Shown here: piece after piece, positions 26,103-34,000 of the stretch | Layout of the letters: every line of letters begins with the position of its first letter | Position numbering within the stretch: position 1 is the stretch's first letter | Assembly: GCA_965276715.1 (NCBI GenBank) | Contig: OZ255622.1 | Location: 2,418,001 to 2,482,000 of the forward strand | Source: CAXTPV01 sp965276715 | GTDB taxonomy: Bacteria > Pseudomonadota > Alphaproteobacteria > Acetobacterales > Acetobacteraceae | Direction: 5' to 3' | DNA: 64,000 bases | Program-made: the position numbers and the translations under genes | The notes under the pieces: model-generated | Seen by the model: only the letters and a program-made list of their open reading frames with translations | What the model was told of the DNA's origin: nothing | The model's database searches: none

Positions 26103-26348
26103 TCACATACCAATAGATAGAGCTTTCGATGCTTCCAATTCTAATTGGTTAAGGCGTTCCCTAATACAGGGCGAGAGAGAAGAATCGTGCAGTAACTTGT
26201 TTGCAAGGAACGTAAGCGCCATCAGGATTTCAGACCCCGTACTACCGCCATGTATCGCATCGCGAATCTTCGATCCGTATGTGCCAAAGCCATCTTCGTC
26301 TAAGTCCATAGCGATCATTTCGGCTTCTGCATATAAATCGTAACTCAT
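26103..26348 (-). CDS. Predicted immunity protein for the adjacent Rhs toxin
   Basis: 81 residues from ATG 26348, only 2 bp after the rhs stop codon, so it is presumably co-translated with the effector. Acidic, all-helical and cytosolic: LDEDGFGTYGSKIRDAI, then GSTGSEILMALTFLANKLL. Position, size and AT-rich composition are those of cognate immunity proteins that follow Rhs/CDI toxin tips. It should bind and neutralise the 129-residue toxin domain encoded just upstream. A homologue lies 1 kb downstream (24818-25117). No named immunity family is claimed. Confidence 0.75.
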   Translation of the reverse strand: MSYDLYAEAEMIAMDLDEDGFGTYGSKIRDAIHGGSTGSEILMALTFLANKLLHDSSLSPCIRERLNQLELEASKALSIGM

Positions 26349-26350
26349 AG

Positions 26351-29300
26351 TTATTTTGTCCCAAAATAGCTCATATCTACCGACCCTGGATTGGTGACTA
26401 CCTCTATCCCACCCCCGGCATTTTGGCCAACAGGCGGTGCTGGTCTTGTCACGAAGGGAGCACCCGGTTTGAGGGTTCCTGTCTCTATAAAGTTAGCATT
26501 CGCGACATTTTGCTGTGGTAGACCATAGCGATCCGCGTAGCCTGGGCTGGAGGGATTTTCCAAAGACCAGAATTGGGCTTCGGCCGCCTGACTTCGTCCC
26601 ATTGTCCCAATTCGATAAAGAGTAGCTCCGCTGTCAACGCGAGATCTCGCTGCGATTGCGTCTGGGTCAGTGCTTTGGGCAGCTTGCCCAAATGGCGTTT
26701 CGATAGGTTTTGGGAGGGTGTCAGAGTCAAAGCCGCATGCCGCGAGACCAAAGGGATCGACCCAGGTCAGCGGGTCGCGCGGGTAAGCAGCAACGTTCGT
26801 CCCACCTGCCAATCGGATCGGGTCCTGATGGACGTAGCATCCTTCATCGGGCGCGTAATACCGGAACCGATTGTAGTGCAGTCCGGTCTCGACGTCGCAA
26901 TACTGGCCCTGGAAGCGGACCGGTTGCGCGACCTCGGCCACCATCGTGCGGGCGACGGCGCCCCAGGCCTTGAGGCTCGCCTGCCACACGACCCGCCCGT
27001 CGTCGTTGGTGACCTCCCGCGGCGTGCCGAGATGGTCGAGATGGTAGTGGTAGACCACGCCGGGCTCGCCCGGCGCGGTCCGCGCGACCTGCGCCAGCGG
27101 GCGAAAACTGCCCGGCTCGTGCAGATAGATCGTCGCCAGCGGATCGGCGGCCGGTGCGTCGCCCTCGGCGGTGCTCTCGGCCAGCAGGACGTTGCCCGAC
27201 CAGACGAACCGCGTCGTCCGGTCCTCGACCGGACCCGACGGCGTCGTGTCGTCGTTGGCGGGCGCGGGCGCCCACGCGGTGCTCCGCTTCTCGGTCCGCC
27301 GGCCCAGCGCGTCATACCGGAACGACGTCAGCCGGCACCCGCGCCTGCTTTGCTCCTCGACCGCGCCGAGCTGGTTGTCCGCTCGATACCGGTAGAGCCG
27401 CTCGACGCCGCCGCCGGCGCCACGGACCTCACGCACCCGGTTGCCGCACCCGTCATAGTCGAACTTGCGGTCGCCCCGGATCAGCAGCCGGTCGCCGATC
27501 GCGGCGCCCGTGCCCTCGCCCCCGTCACCGAGGATGTTCCCCGCCGGATCGACCACGAAACTTTCCGGCGCGTCGCCGGCCACGCCCACCAGCCGTTCGC
27601 ACGCGTCGTACTGATACGACCGCATCCCGCGCGCCAGATCGATCGTCTCGACCAGCCGGTCCGCCTCGTCCCAGCGATAGTGCCGGTCGACCACCGGTCC
27701 CGGATTCCGTCCGCGTCCCGTCTGACGTGCCAGCCGGCCCTGCGGATCGTATTCCGAGACCGTGACCACGGCACCCGACCGCCGCGCCGTCTCGCGGCCC
27801 AGCCCGTCACGGCGGAACGCCGCGACCTCGCGCCCCCCGAACCCGACCGCCACCACGCCGCCCGCCGCGTCGTACGCCGTCTCGACTACCCGCCCATCCG
27901 GCAGCGTGCTCGCGATCCGGCGGCCGCTTGCGTCGTGGCGGTGGCGGATCGCCAGCTCGCCGCAGCGCTCCTCGACCAGCACACCGCCCGGCCCGTAGCC
28001 GAACCCGACCTCACCCCAATCGTTCGCCGCCCGCGTCAGCGCGCCGCTTGCGTCATACGCATAGATGTCGGTCAGCCCGTCGGCGTGGCGGCGCTCGAGC
28101 AGCCGTCCTGCCGGGTCGCGCCGATAGGACGCGCCGCGACCCTCCTCGTCGGAATGCGCGACCAGGAACCCGGCCGCGTCGTAGTCGTAGGTCCGGCGGC
28201 GCCCGTCGAACCCGATCTCGCCCACCAGCTGGTCCGCGAGATCGTAGGCCAGCGAATAGGGTTCGCCCTTGGCGTTGCTCAGCCCGACAAGGTTCAGGTC
28301 CTCGTCGTAGCGGTAGAGCAGCCCCGATCCGTCCGCGTTGATCCGCCGCACCGGATACGGCAGCCCGTCATGGACCCAGCGCGTGACATGGCCGGCGCCG
28401 TCGCGATGGCTGGTGACATGCCCCTCCGCGTCATGCGTCAGCCGGATCAGCCCGCCATCGGGACGCCTGATCTCGATCAGCCGGCCGGCCGCGTCCGACA
28501 GGTAGCGGGTCGCCGCCTCGCCCGCACGCCGGCTCTCGACCATCCGGCCGAGCCCGTCATACCGGTAGGCGGTCCGCGCCGCGCCGTTCCCGGCCTCCCA
28601 CGCGAGCTCGCCGCGCTCGGTCCAGCCGAACCGCCGCGCCGTTCCGAGCGCATCGGCGATCGCCAGCGTGTAACCGCGGACGTCGCGCACGAAACGCCGC
28701 TCGCGCCCGGCCGCGTCCACATGGCGCACCAGGTTGAACCGCTCGTCCCAGCCGAACCGCTCGATGCCGCCGGGACCCGTGACCGCGTCGGGCAACCGCA
28801 CCGCCAGCCCGTCCGGCCGCTCGGCGTAGTGCAGCAGGCGCCGGACCCCGTCGAACCCGGTCGTCTCCACCACCCGGCCGAACGCGTCGTGCCGCGCGGT
28901 GCGCGTGGCGCCGTCGGCCCGCGTCTCGGACACCAGCACCATGTCGGCGGCATACGCGCGCGTCGTCCGGCGTCCGAGCGCGTCGACATGCGCCGTGACC
29001 CGGCCCATCGCGTTGACTTCGAACCGCTCCACCGCGCCACGCCGGCTGCGCACGATGGTCGCGCGCGCCGCGTCGTCGTAGGTCAGGTGGCGCTCATACA
29101 GGCCGCCGTCGCCCCAGGTCGACACGCACCGCCCGGCCGCGTCATAGCGGAAACCGAACGCGAGCCCGGCCGGCCGCTCCTCGCGCACCAGGCGATGCCG
29201 CTCATACCCGTAACGGAACGTCCCGCCCGTCGCGTCGCACGACGCGACGAGGTCCCCCGCCTCGTCATAGTCGAACCCGGCGAGCGTGAGCGCGCCCACG

Positions 29301-30697
29301 CCGTCGGGATGCGGCGCGTCGATCCCCACGATCCGCCCGCGCGCGTCGCGCCGGACCCCAAGCCGGCGTCCCGCGCTGTCGATGATGCCGGCGAGGCCGC
29401 CGTCGTCGTCGCGCGTCAGCACGATCGCGTTGCCGTTCGCATCCGCGATCCGCGTCAGGCGGCGCAATCCCAGCGATCCCGCGCCGGCCCCGAAGCCGAA
29501 CCTGATCCCGTCATGGTCGGTGAGCCAGGCCTGCCGCCCGTCGGTCCAGAGCTGCAGCCGCTCCACAGCGTTGCGCGACGGCGCGCCAGGACGCGGCGCC
29601 TCGAACACCACATATCGGCCGTCGCGCAACCGGACCGCCACGCGGCCGTCGGACAGGCGCCGTAGCGCCATGTCCAGCGTGTGATGCCAGCCGAACCCGA
29701 GCTCGCCGGCGATCGTCGAGGACGAAATCCAGATCCGCGCGAACACCAGCGGCAGCGGCCCGGGAAGCACGAAATCCGTCTGCCCGGTGAACACCGCACC
29801 GGTCGCCGGATTGACCGGATGTCCCACCTGCTCGGCCGTCGCCGTGCTCTCGCCGGCGCTGCCGCCGGCCGCCGTTCCGGTACCCTCCGCCGCGACCGAC
29901 GCGCCCGCCCGCTCGGCGTCGCCCGCCGCCTCCGCCGTGCCGCGCCCGATCGAGGGTGCGAGCGACTCGGCCGCCGCCCGCACCGCGCTCCCCACGCCCT
30001 CGAACGCCTCGCCCGCCAGCCGCGGCAGCGACATCGCCAGACGGCCAAGCCCGAGGATCCCCTGCGGCCCGATCGCCAGCACGTCGCCCAGGATCTCGAT
30101 GCCGAGACCCCACGGCTTGATCGGCGCGATCGTGACCGACGGCCCGCCGATCAGCACATTGTCCGAGCCCTTGATCACCGTCCCGGCCATCGTCGTCTGT
30201 GACGACACCCGGGCCGCCTGCTTGCCGTTGATGAACACGGTCGCCGCACCCATCGCGACGATCTCGCCGTCATGGCAATCGACCGGGCTGGTGACGAACG
30301 CCGCGTTGCGGCCATTGATGGTGACGTTTGGCGAGCCGGTGACGATGTGTCCGACGGTGCCGGACGAAACCATCGAGCCGAGCGCCGCCCCGAGCTTCTG
30401 CAGCCCCCACGCCGCGACCCCCGCCGCGACCACGCCCGCCGCGATCGCAAGGCCGCCGATCGCGAGCGGCACCAGCGCCGCCCCGCCGGTGACGCCCACC
30501 GCCAGCATCGCGGCCTCGCCGGCGACCGCGAGCACCGTCCCCGCCGCTTCCGTGCCCAGGATGGCGGTCGCGGCCGTCACCGCGCCGCCATAGACCGCCG
30601 GCGTGACCGCGCCCGCGACCACCGACCCCGCCAGGAACCCCTCGGCCGCGTCGTTGTGGCTGACCGGATCGAGGATCCGGGCCGCGTTAAGCAGCAC
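26351..30697 (-). CDS. T6SS effector: prePAAR/PAAR-Rhs protein with C-terminal toxin domain
   Basis: 1448 residues. The N-terminus carries the prePAAR motif AARxxDxxxH (AARILDPVSH, residues 5-14), hydrophobic regions at about 17-48 and 52-105, and a PAAR domain at about 112-190. This is the class of effectors that need an Eag chaperone, and such a gene lies directly upstream. An Rhs/YD-repeat shell covers about 290-1319, opening with NPATGAVFTGQTDF and closing with DPLTWVDPFGLA, where Rhs proteins cleave themselves. Residues 1320-1448 form the variable toxin tip. The protein should sit on VgrG and be delivered into neighbouring cells. The start overlaps the end of the Eag gene by 11 bp. Confidence 0.93.
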   Translation of the reverse strand: MLLNAARILDPVSHNDAAEGFLAGSVVAGAVTPAVYGGAVTAATAILGTEAAGTVLAVAGEAAMLAVGVTGGAALVPLAIGGLAIAAGVVAAGVAAWGLQKLGAALGSMVSSGTVGHIVTGSPNVTINGRNAAFVTSPVDCHDGEIVAMGAATVFINGKQAARVSSQTTMAGTVIKGSDNVLIGGPSVTIAPIKPWGLGIEILGDVLAIGPQGILGLGRLAMSLPRLAGEAFEGVGSAVRAAAESLAPSIGRGTAEAAGDAERAGASVAAEGTGTAAGGSAGESTATAEQVGHPVNPATGAVFTGQTDFVLPGPLPLVFARIWISSSTIAGELGFGWHHTLDMALRRLSDGRVAVRLRDGRYVVFEAPRPGAPSRNAVERLQLWTDGRQAWLTDHDGIRFGFGAGAGSLGLRRLTRIADANGNAIVLTRDDDGGLAGIIDSAGRRLGVRRDARGRIVGIDAPHPDGVGALTLAGFDYDEAGDLVASCDATGGTFRYGYERHRLVREERPAGLAFGFRYDAAGRCVSTWGDGGLYERHLTYDDAARATIVRSRRGAVERFEVNAMGRVTAHVDALGRRTTRAYAADMVLVSETRADGATRTARHDAFGRVVETTGFDGVRRLLHYAERPDGLAVRLPDAVTGPGGIERFGWDERFNLVRHVDAAGRERRFVRDVRGYTLAIADALGTARRFGWTERGELAWEAGNGAARTAYRYDGLGRMVESRRAGEAATRYLSDAAGRLIEIRRPDGGLIRLTHDAEGHVTSHRDGAGHVTRWVHDGLPYPVRRINADGSGLLYRYDEDLNLVGLSNAKGEPYSLAYDLADQLVGEIGFDGRRRTYDYDAAGFLVAHSDEEGRGASYRRDPAGRLLERRHADGLTDIYAYDASGALTRAANDWGEVGFGYGPGGVLVEERCGELAIRHRHDASGRRIASTLPDGRVVETAYDAAGGVVAVGFGGREVAAFRRDGLGRETARRSGAVVTVSEYDPQGRLARQTGRGRNPGPVVDRHYRWDEADRLVETIDLARGMRSYQYDACERLVGVAGDAPESFVVDPAGNILGDGGEGTGAAIGDRLLIRGDRKFDYDGCGNRVREVRGAGGGVERLYRYRADNQLGAVEEQSRRGCRLTSFRYDALGRRTEKRSTAWAPAPANDDTTPSGPVEDRTTRFVWSGNVLLAESTAEGDAPAADPLATIYLHEPGSFRPLAQVARTAPGEPGVVYHYHLDHLGTPREVTNDDGRVVWQASLKAWGAVARTMVAEVAQPVRFQGQYCDVETGLHYNRFRYYAPDEGCYVHQDPIRLAGGTNVAAYPRDPLTWVDPFGLAACGFDSDTLPKPIETPFGQAAQSTDPDAIAARSRVDSGATLYRIGTMGRSQAAEAQFWSLENPSSPGYADRYGLPQQNVANANFIETGTLKPGAPFVTRPAPPVGQNAGGGIEVVTNPGSVDMSYFGTK
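26354..26740 (-). other. Variable C-terminal toxin domain of the Rhs effector (129 residues)
   Basis: Everything after DPFGLA. It contains ATLYRIGTMGRSQAAEAQFW, then GYADRYGLPQQNVANANF, GAPFVTRPAPPVGQNAG, and GGIEVVTNPGSVDMSYFG at the end. The DNA is much less GC-rich than the Rhs shell, and the change falls at the shell boundary, as expected for a swapped-in tip. The layout (early LYRxG, Ser/Phe-rich middle, late GxE) loosely resembles ADP-ribosyltransferase or NAD-glycohydrolase toxins, but I cannot assign a family. Confidence 0.6.
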
Positions 30698-31136
30698 GGG
30701 TGCCGCCAGGCTCGCGCGCCTGCGCGCTCGCGATCGCCCCCAGGATACGATTGCGGATCGAGCCGGGCATCGGTGCGGGTGCCGCTCCGGTGAACACCAG
30801 CAGGCCGCCCTCGATCGGCAGGCAGGCGATCAATTGATCGACCGTCCCATGCTCGGTCCGCCAGCGGCATTCCACCAATTCGGTGGTCCCTTGCTCGATC
30901 GCCATCGCCCGGCGATCGGACACCGCGAAATCCGGCAGGGTGTGCGACAGCCGCTCGATTTCGCCCTCGATATAGGCCCGCGGCGTCACGCCGGCCGGCA
31001 CCATCGCGCGCGTCACCGTCAGGCTCGCCGTGCTGTTGCCGTCGTCGAGCACGAAGGTATGGATCGAGCGGTCCACCCATCCGTCGGGCGGCTGGAAGTC
31101 GTAGCCGGGCAACGCGTAGCTCTCAGGCGACGTCAT
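30687..31136 (-). CDS. Eag-type chaperone (DUF1795) for the Rhs effector
   Basis: 149 residues from ATG 31136, which overlaps the clpV end by 14 bp; its own end overlaps rhs by 11 bp. Family features include LPGYDFQPPDGWVDRSIHTF at the start, a beta-rich body with VSDRRAMAIEQGTTELVECR, and GLLVFTGAAPAP near the C-terminus. Eag proteins bind and shield the N-terminal transmembrane segments of prePAAR effectors and help load them on VgrG. Immediate linkage to a prePAAR-PAAR-Rhs gene makes the assignment strong. A longer frame starting at 31415 lies inside clpV and is not used. Confidence 0.88.
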   Translation of the reverse strand: MTSPESYALPGYDFQPPDGWVDRSIHTFVLDDGNSTASLTVTRAMVPAGVTPRAYIEGEIERLSHTLPDFAVSDRRAMAIEQGTTELVECRWRTEHGTVDQLIACLPIEGGLLVFTGAAPAPMPGSIRNRILGAIASAQAREPGGTRAA

Positions 31137-33759
31137 AGGTGAACCCGCCGTCGCCACCCAGCCCGACATGCACGGTTTCGATCGGCGCGCCGGCGGCGAC
31201 CCGCCCCAGGATTTCCCCGGACAACTCGGCCAGCAGCGTCTGCGACAGGATCGTCTCGATGTTGCGCGCGCCCGCCTCGCTTTCGGTGCAGCGGATCGCG
31301 ATCTGCTCGACCAGCGCGTCGTCGTAGCTGAACCGCGCCCGCCAGCTTTCGCCAACCCGGCGCGCGATCCGGTCGAGCTGCAGCCGCACGATGCGCCGCA
31401 TCGTGTCGTCGCCAAGCGGCAGGTAGGGCACCGTCGTCACGCGGCCCAGGAAAGCGGGTTTGAAATGCTTCGAGAGCTCTGGCCGCAGTGCCTCCGACAA
31501 GCCCGCCGCATCGGGCGCCGTGTCAGGATCCGCGAACAGCGCCGAGATCAGGCCGGTGCCCGCGTTCGACGTCATGATGATCAGCGCGTTGCGGAAATCG
31601 ATGTCACGGCCTTCGCCGTCCTTCATCGTTCCCTTGTCGAACACCTGATAGAACACGTCCTGCACGCCCGGATGCGCCTTCTCCATCTCGTCGAGCAGGA
31701 TCACCGAGTAGGGCCGCCGCCGCACCGCCTCGGTCAGCACGCCGCCCTCGCCGTAACCGACATAGCCGGGCGGCGAGCCCATCAGCAGGCTGACCTTATG
31801 CTCCTCCTTGAACTCGCTCATGTTGAGGGTCGTGACGTTCTGCGCCCCGCCATAGAGCAGGTCGGCTAGCGCCAGCGCCGTCTCCGTCTTGCCCACACCC
31901 GACGTCCCTACCATCAGGAACACGCCCACCGGCTTGCGCGGATCGGTCAATCGCGCGCGGGAAATCCGGATCGCGCGCGCGACCGCGTCGAGCGCATGAT
32001 CCTGCCCGATGATCCGCGCGGCGAGGGCGGTCTTCAGGTCGAGCGTCGCCCTGATCTCGTCCTCGCGCATCCGTCCCGTGGGGATGCCGGTCCAGTTGGC
32101 GACGATCTCGGCCACCGCCTGCTCGTCGACCACCGGATGGATCAGCGGATGCTCGCCCTGCAGGGCGGCGAGCCGCGCGTGCGCCGCCGCCAGCGCCGCC
32201 TGTGCGCCCTCGGCGGCCTCACCGGCCTCGAGCGCGCGCCGTGCCTCGCCGATCTCGGCGACCAGCGCCCGTTCCTCCGACCAGCGCTGCTCGAGCCGGC
32301 CGAGTTCGTCGGCGGCGGCCGATCTCTCGTCGGCAAGGGCCGACAGCCGCGTCTCATGCGCCCCGCCTGACGCCGCCTCGCGCGTCAGGATCGCGGTCTC
32401 GGTCTCGATCAGCGACAGGCGCCGCCGATGCCCCTCGATCGAGGCCGGCAGGGCGGATTGCGACATCGCGACCCGCGCGCACGCGGTGTCGAGCAGCGAG
32501 ACCGACTTGTCCGGCAATTGCCGGCTCGGAATGTAGCGCGCCGACAGATGCACCGACGCCGCAAGCGCGCTGTCGAGAATGCGCACCCCATGATGCGCCT
32601 CCAGCGTGTACGCCAGGCCGCGCATCATCGCGATCGCCGTCGCCTCGTCCGGCTCGTCGACCTTGACCACCTGGAAGCGACGCGACAACGCGGCGTCCTT
32701 CTCGAAATACTTCTTGTATTCGGCCCAGGTGGTCGCCGCGATCGTGCGCAACTCGCCACGCGCCAGGGCGGGCTTGAGCAGGTTGGCGGCATCCCCGCCG
32801 CCCGCCTGGTTGCCGGCGCCGATCATCGTATGCGCCTCGTCGATGAACAGGATCACCGGCTTCGGGCTCGCTTTGACCTCGTCGATCACGGAACGCAACC
32901 GGTTCTCGAATTCGCCCTTGATGCCCGCCCCGGCCTGCAGGAGCCCGAGATCGAGCGTCCGCACCACCACCTCGCGCAATGCGTCGGGCACGTCCCCAGC
33001 CGCGATCCGTGCCGCGAATCCTTCCACCACCGCCGTCTTCCCGACCCCTGCCTCGCCGGTCAGGATCGGATTGTTCTGCCGCCGCCGGGTCAGGATATCG
33101 ATCACCTGCCTGATCTCGCCGTCTCGTCCGAGGATCGGATCGATCGTCCCGGCACGCGCCTGCGCTGTCAGATCGCTGGTGAATCGGTCGAGCGCGCCGC
33201 CGCCGCGTGGTGTTCCGCTCTCCGTTGCCGCCGGCCCATCGCCCTGAAAGTCGGCCGCTCCGGTCTCCTTGCTGCCGCCGATCTCCTTGCTGCCGAGGGT
33301 CAGGCCTGCATAGTCGGCCTTGAGCGCCTCGAGCGGGATCGGCCGCAGCAGCCGCGCGACGGCGGCCGCCCGTTGGCCAAGCGCGTCATCGGCGAGCAGC
33401 GCCCAGAGCAGGTGGCCCGAACGGACGCGCGACATTCCATGTTCGATGGAGGCGAGCAGCCAGGCCTCGCGCGCGAGTGCCACGAGGTCGGGGGCCAGTC
33501 CCGGCGCGCGGCCATTGCCGGTCTGCAGCCGGTCGAGTGCCCGATTGCAGGCTTCCAGCATGCGCGCCGCGTCGACGCCCGTGTGCGACAGGATCGCCAC
33601 CAGGTCGCTGTCGCCGGCGTCGAGCAGGCGAGCCAGCCAGTGCTCGATCTCGACGTCGTAATGGGTTCGTGAGAGCGCAAGCGCCGCAGCGCCCTCGAGC
33701 GCCGTCCGGCTCATCCCGCTGAGCCGGTTCAGCAACGAGCGAAGGTCCAGTGAAGGCAT
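31123..33759 (-). CDS. tssH: T6SS AAA+ ATPase ClpV (TssH)
   Basis: 878 residues. It disassembles the contracted TssB/TssC sheath using ATP. A Clp-N domain (about 1-150) is followed by AAA1 with Walker A GEAGVGKT near 235-242, a coiled-coil middle domain (about 420-520), and AAA2 with Walker A GTSGVGKT near 617-625, then the D2-small domain. Length and two-ATPase layout match ClpV rather than ClpB, and the position between vgrG and the Eag gene agrees. It is part of the hcp-to-rhs minus-strand unit. Confidence 0.94.
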   Translation of the reverse strand: MPSLDLRSLLNRLSGMSRTALEGAAALALSRTHYDVEIEHWLARLLDAGDSDLVAILSHTGVDAARMLEACNRALDRLQTGNGRAPGLAPDLVALAREAWLLASIEHGMSRVRSGHLLWALLADDALGQRAAAVARLLRPIPLEALKADYAGLTLGSKEIGGSKETGAADFQGDGPAATESGTPRGGGALDRFTSDLTAQARAGTIDPILGRDGEIRQVIDILTRRRQNNPILTGEAGVGKTAVVEGFAARIAAGDVPDALREVVVRTLDLGLLQAGAGIKGEFENRLRSVIDEVKASPKPVILFIDEAHTMIGAGNQAGGGDAANLLKPALARGELRTIAATTWAEYKKYFEKDAALSRRFQVVKVDEPDEATAIAMMRGLAYTLEAHHGVRILDSALAASVHLSARYIPSRQLPDKSVSLLDTACARVAMSQSALPASIEGHRRRLSLIETETAILTREAASGGAHETRLSALADERSAAADELGRLEQRWSEERALVAEIGEARRALEAGEAAEGAQAALAAAHARLAALQGEHPLIHPVVDEQAVAEIVANWTGIPTGRMREDEIRATLDLKTALAARIIGQDHALDAVARAIRISRARLTDPRKPVGVFLMVGTSGVGKTETALALADLLYGGAQNVTTLNMSEFKEEHKVSLLMGSPPGYVGYGEGGVLTEAVRRRPYSVILLDEMEKAHPGVQDVFYQVFDKGTMKDGEGRDIDFRNALIIMTSNAGTGLISALFADPDTAPDAAGLSEALRPELSKHFKPAFLGRVTTVPYLPLGDDTMRRIVRLQLDRIARRVGESWRARFSYDDALVEQIAIRCTESEAGARNIETILSQTLLAELSGEILGRVAAGAPIETVHVGLGGDGGFTYDVA

Positions 33760-33795
33760 CGTGGAATTGCTCCGCGTGTTGCCGGGGCAGCCGGT

Positions 33796-33996
33796 TCACT
33801 TCAGGTCCGGCGGCGCCGCGAACGACGGCGGGGCCGGGACGGAGGCGGTGGTCACGATGTTCGCGGTCGAACCGGATGGCGCCACCAGCGTCAGCGGTGG
33901 CCGGCCCTGATCGTTCACTTGCGCGCATGCCCAGCTTCGCATGCCCTGCTTGGCGGCCATGATTGGTGCCTGAATCGAGAGACCTGGAAACGGCAT
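33796..33996 (-). CDS. Small hypothetical protein between vgrG and clpV
   Basis: 66 residues from ATG 33996, 4 bp after the vgrG stop codon, so probably coupled to vgrG. A hydrophobic/Pro-rich start (MPFPGLSIQAPIMAA) is followed by RSWACAQVNDQG and a Ser/Ala/Pro-rich tail. No domain is recognised and no lipobox is present. Its place suggests an accessory of VgrG or effector loading, but nothing in the sequence proves this. Confidence 0.5.
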   Translation of the reverse strand: MPFPGLSIQAPIMAAKQGMRSWACAQVNDQGRPPLTLVAPSGSTANIVTTASVPAPPSFAAPPDLK

Positions 33997-34000
33997 GATG

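Noticed and set aside
26573..29665. Plus-strand open frame of about 1030 codons
   Set aside because: Antisense of the rhs shell; Arg/Pro/Val-rich composition, no domains, created by the biased codon use of YD repeats.
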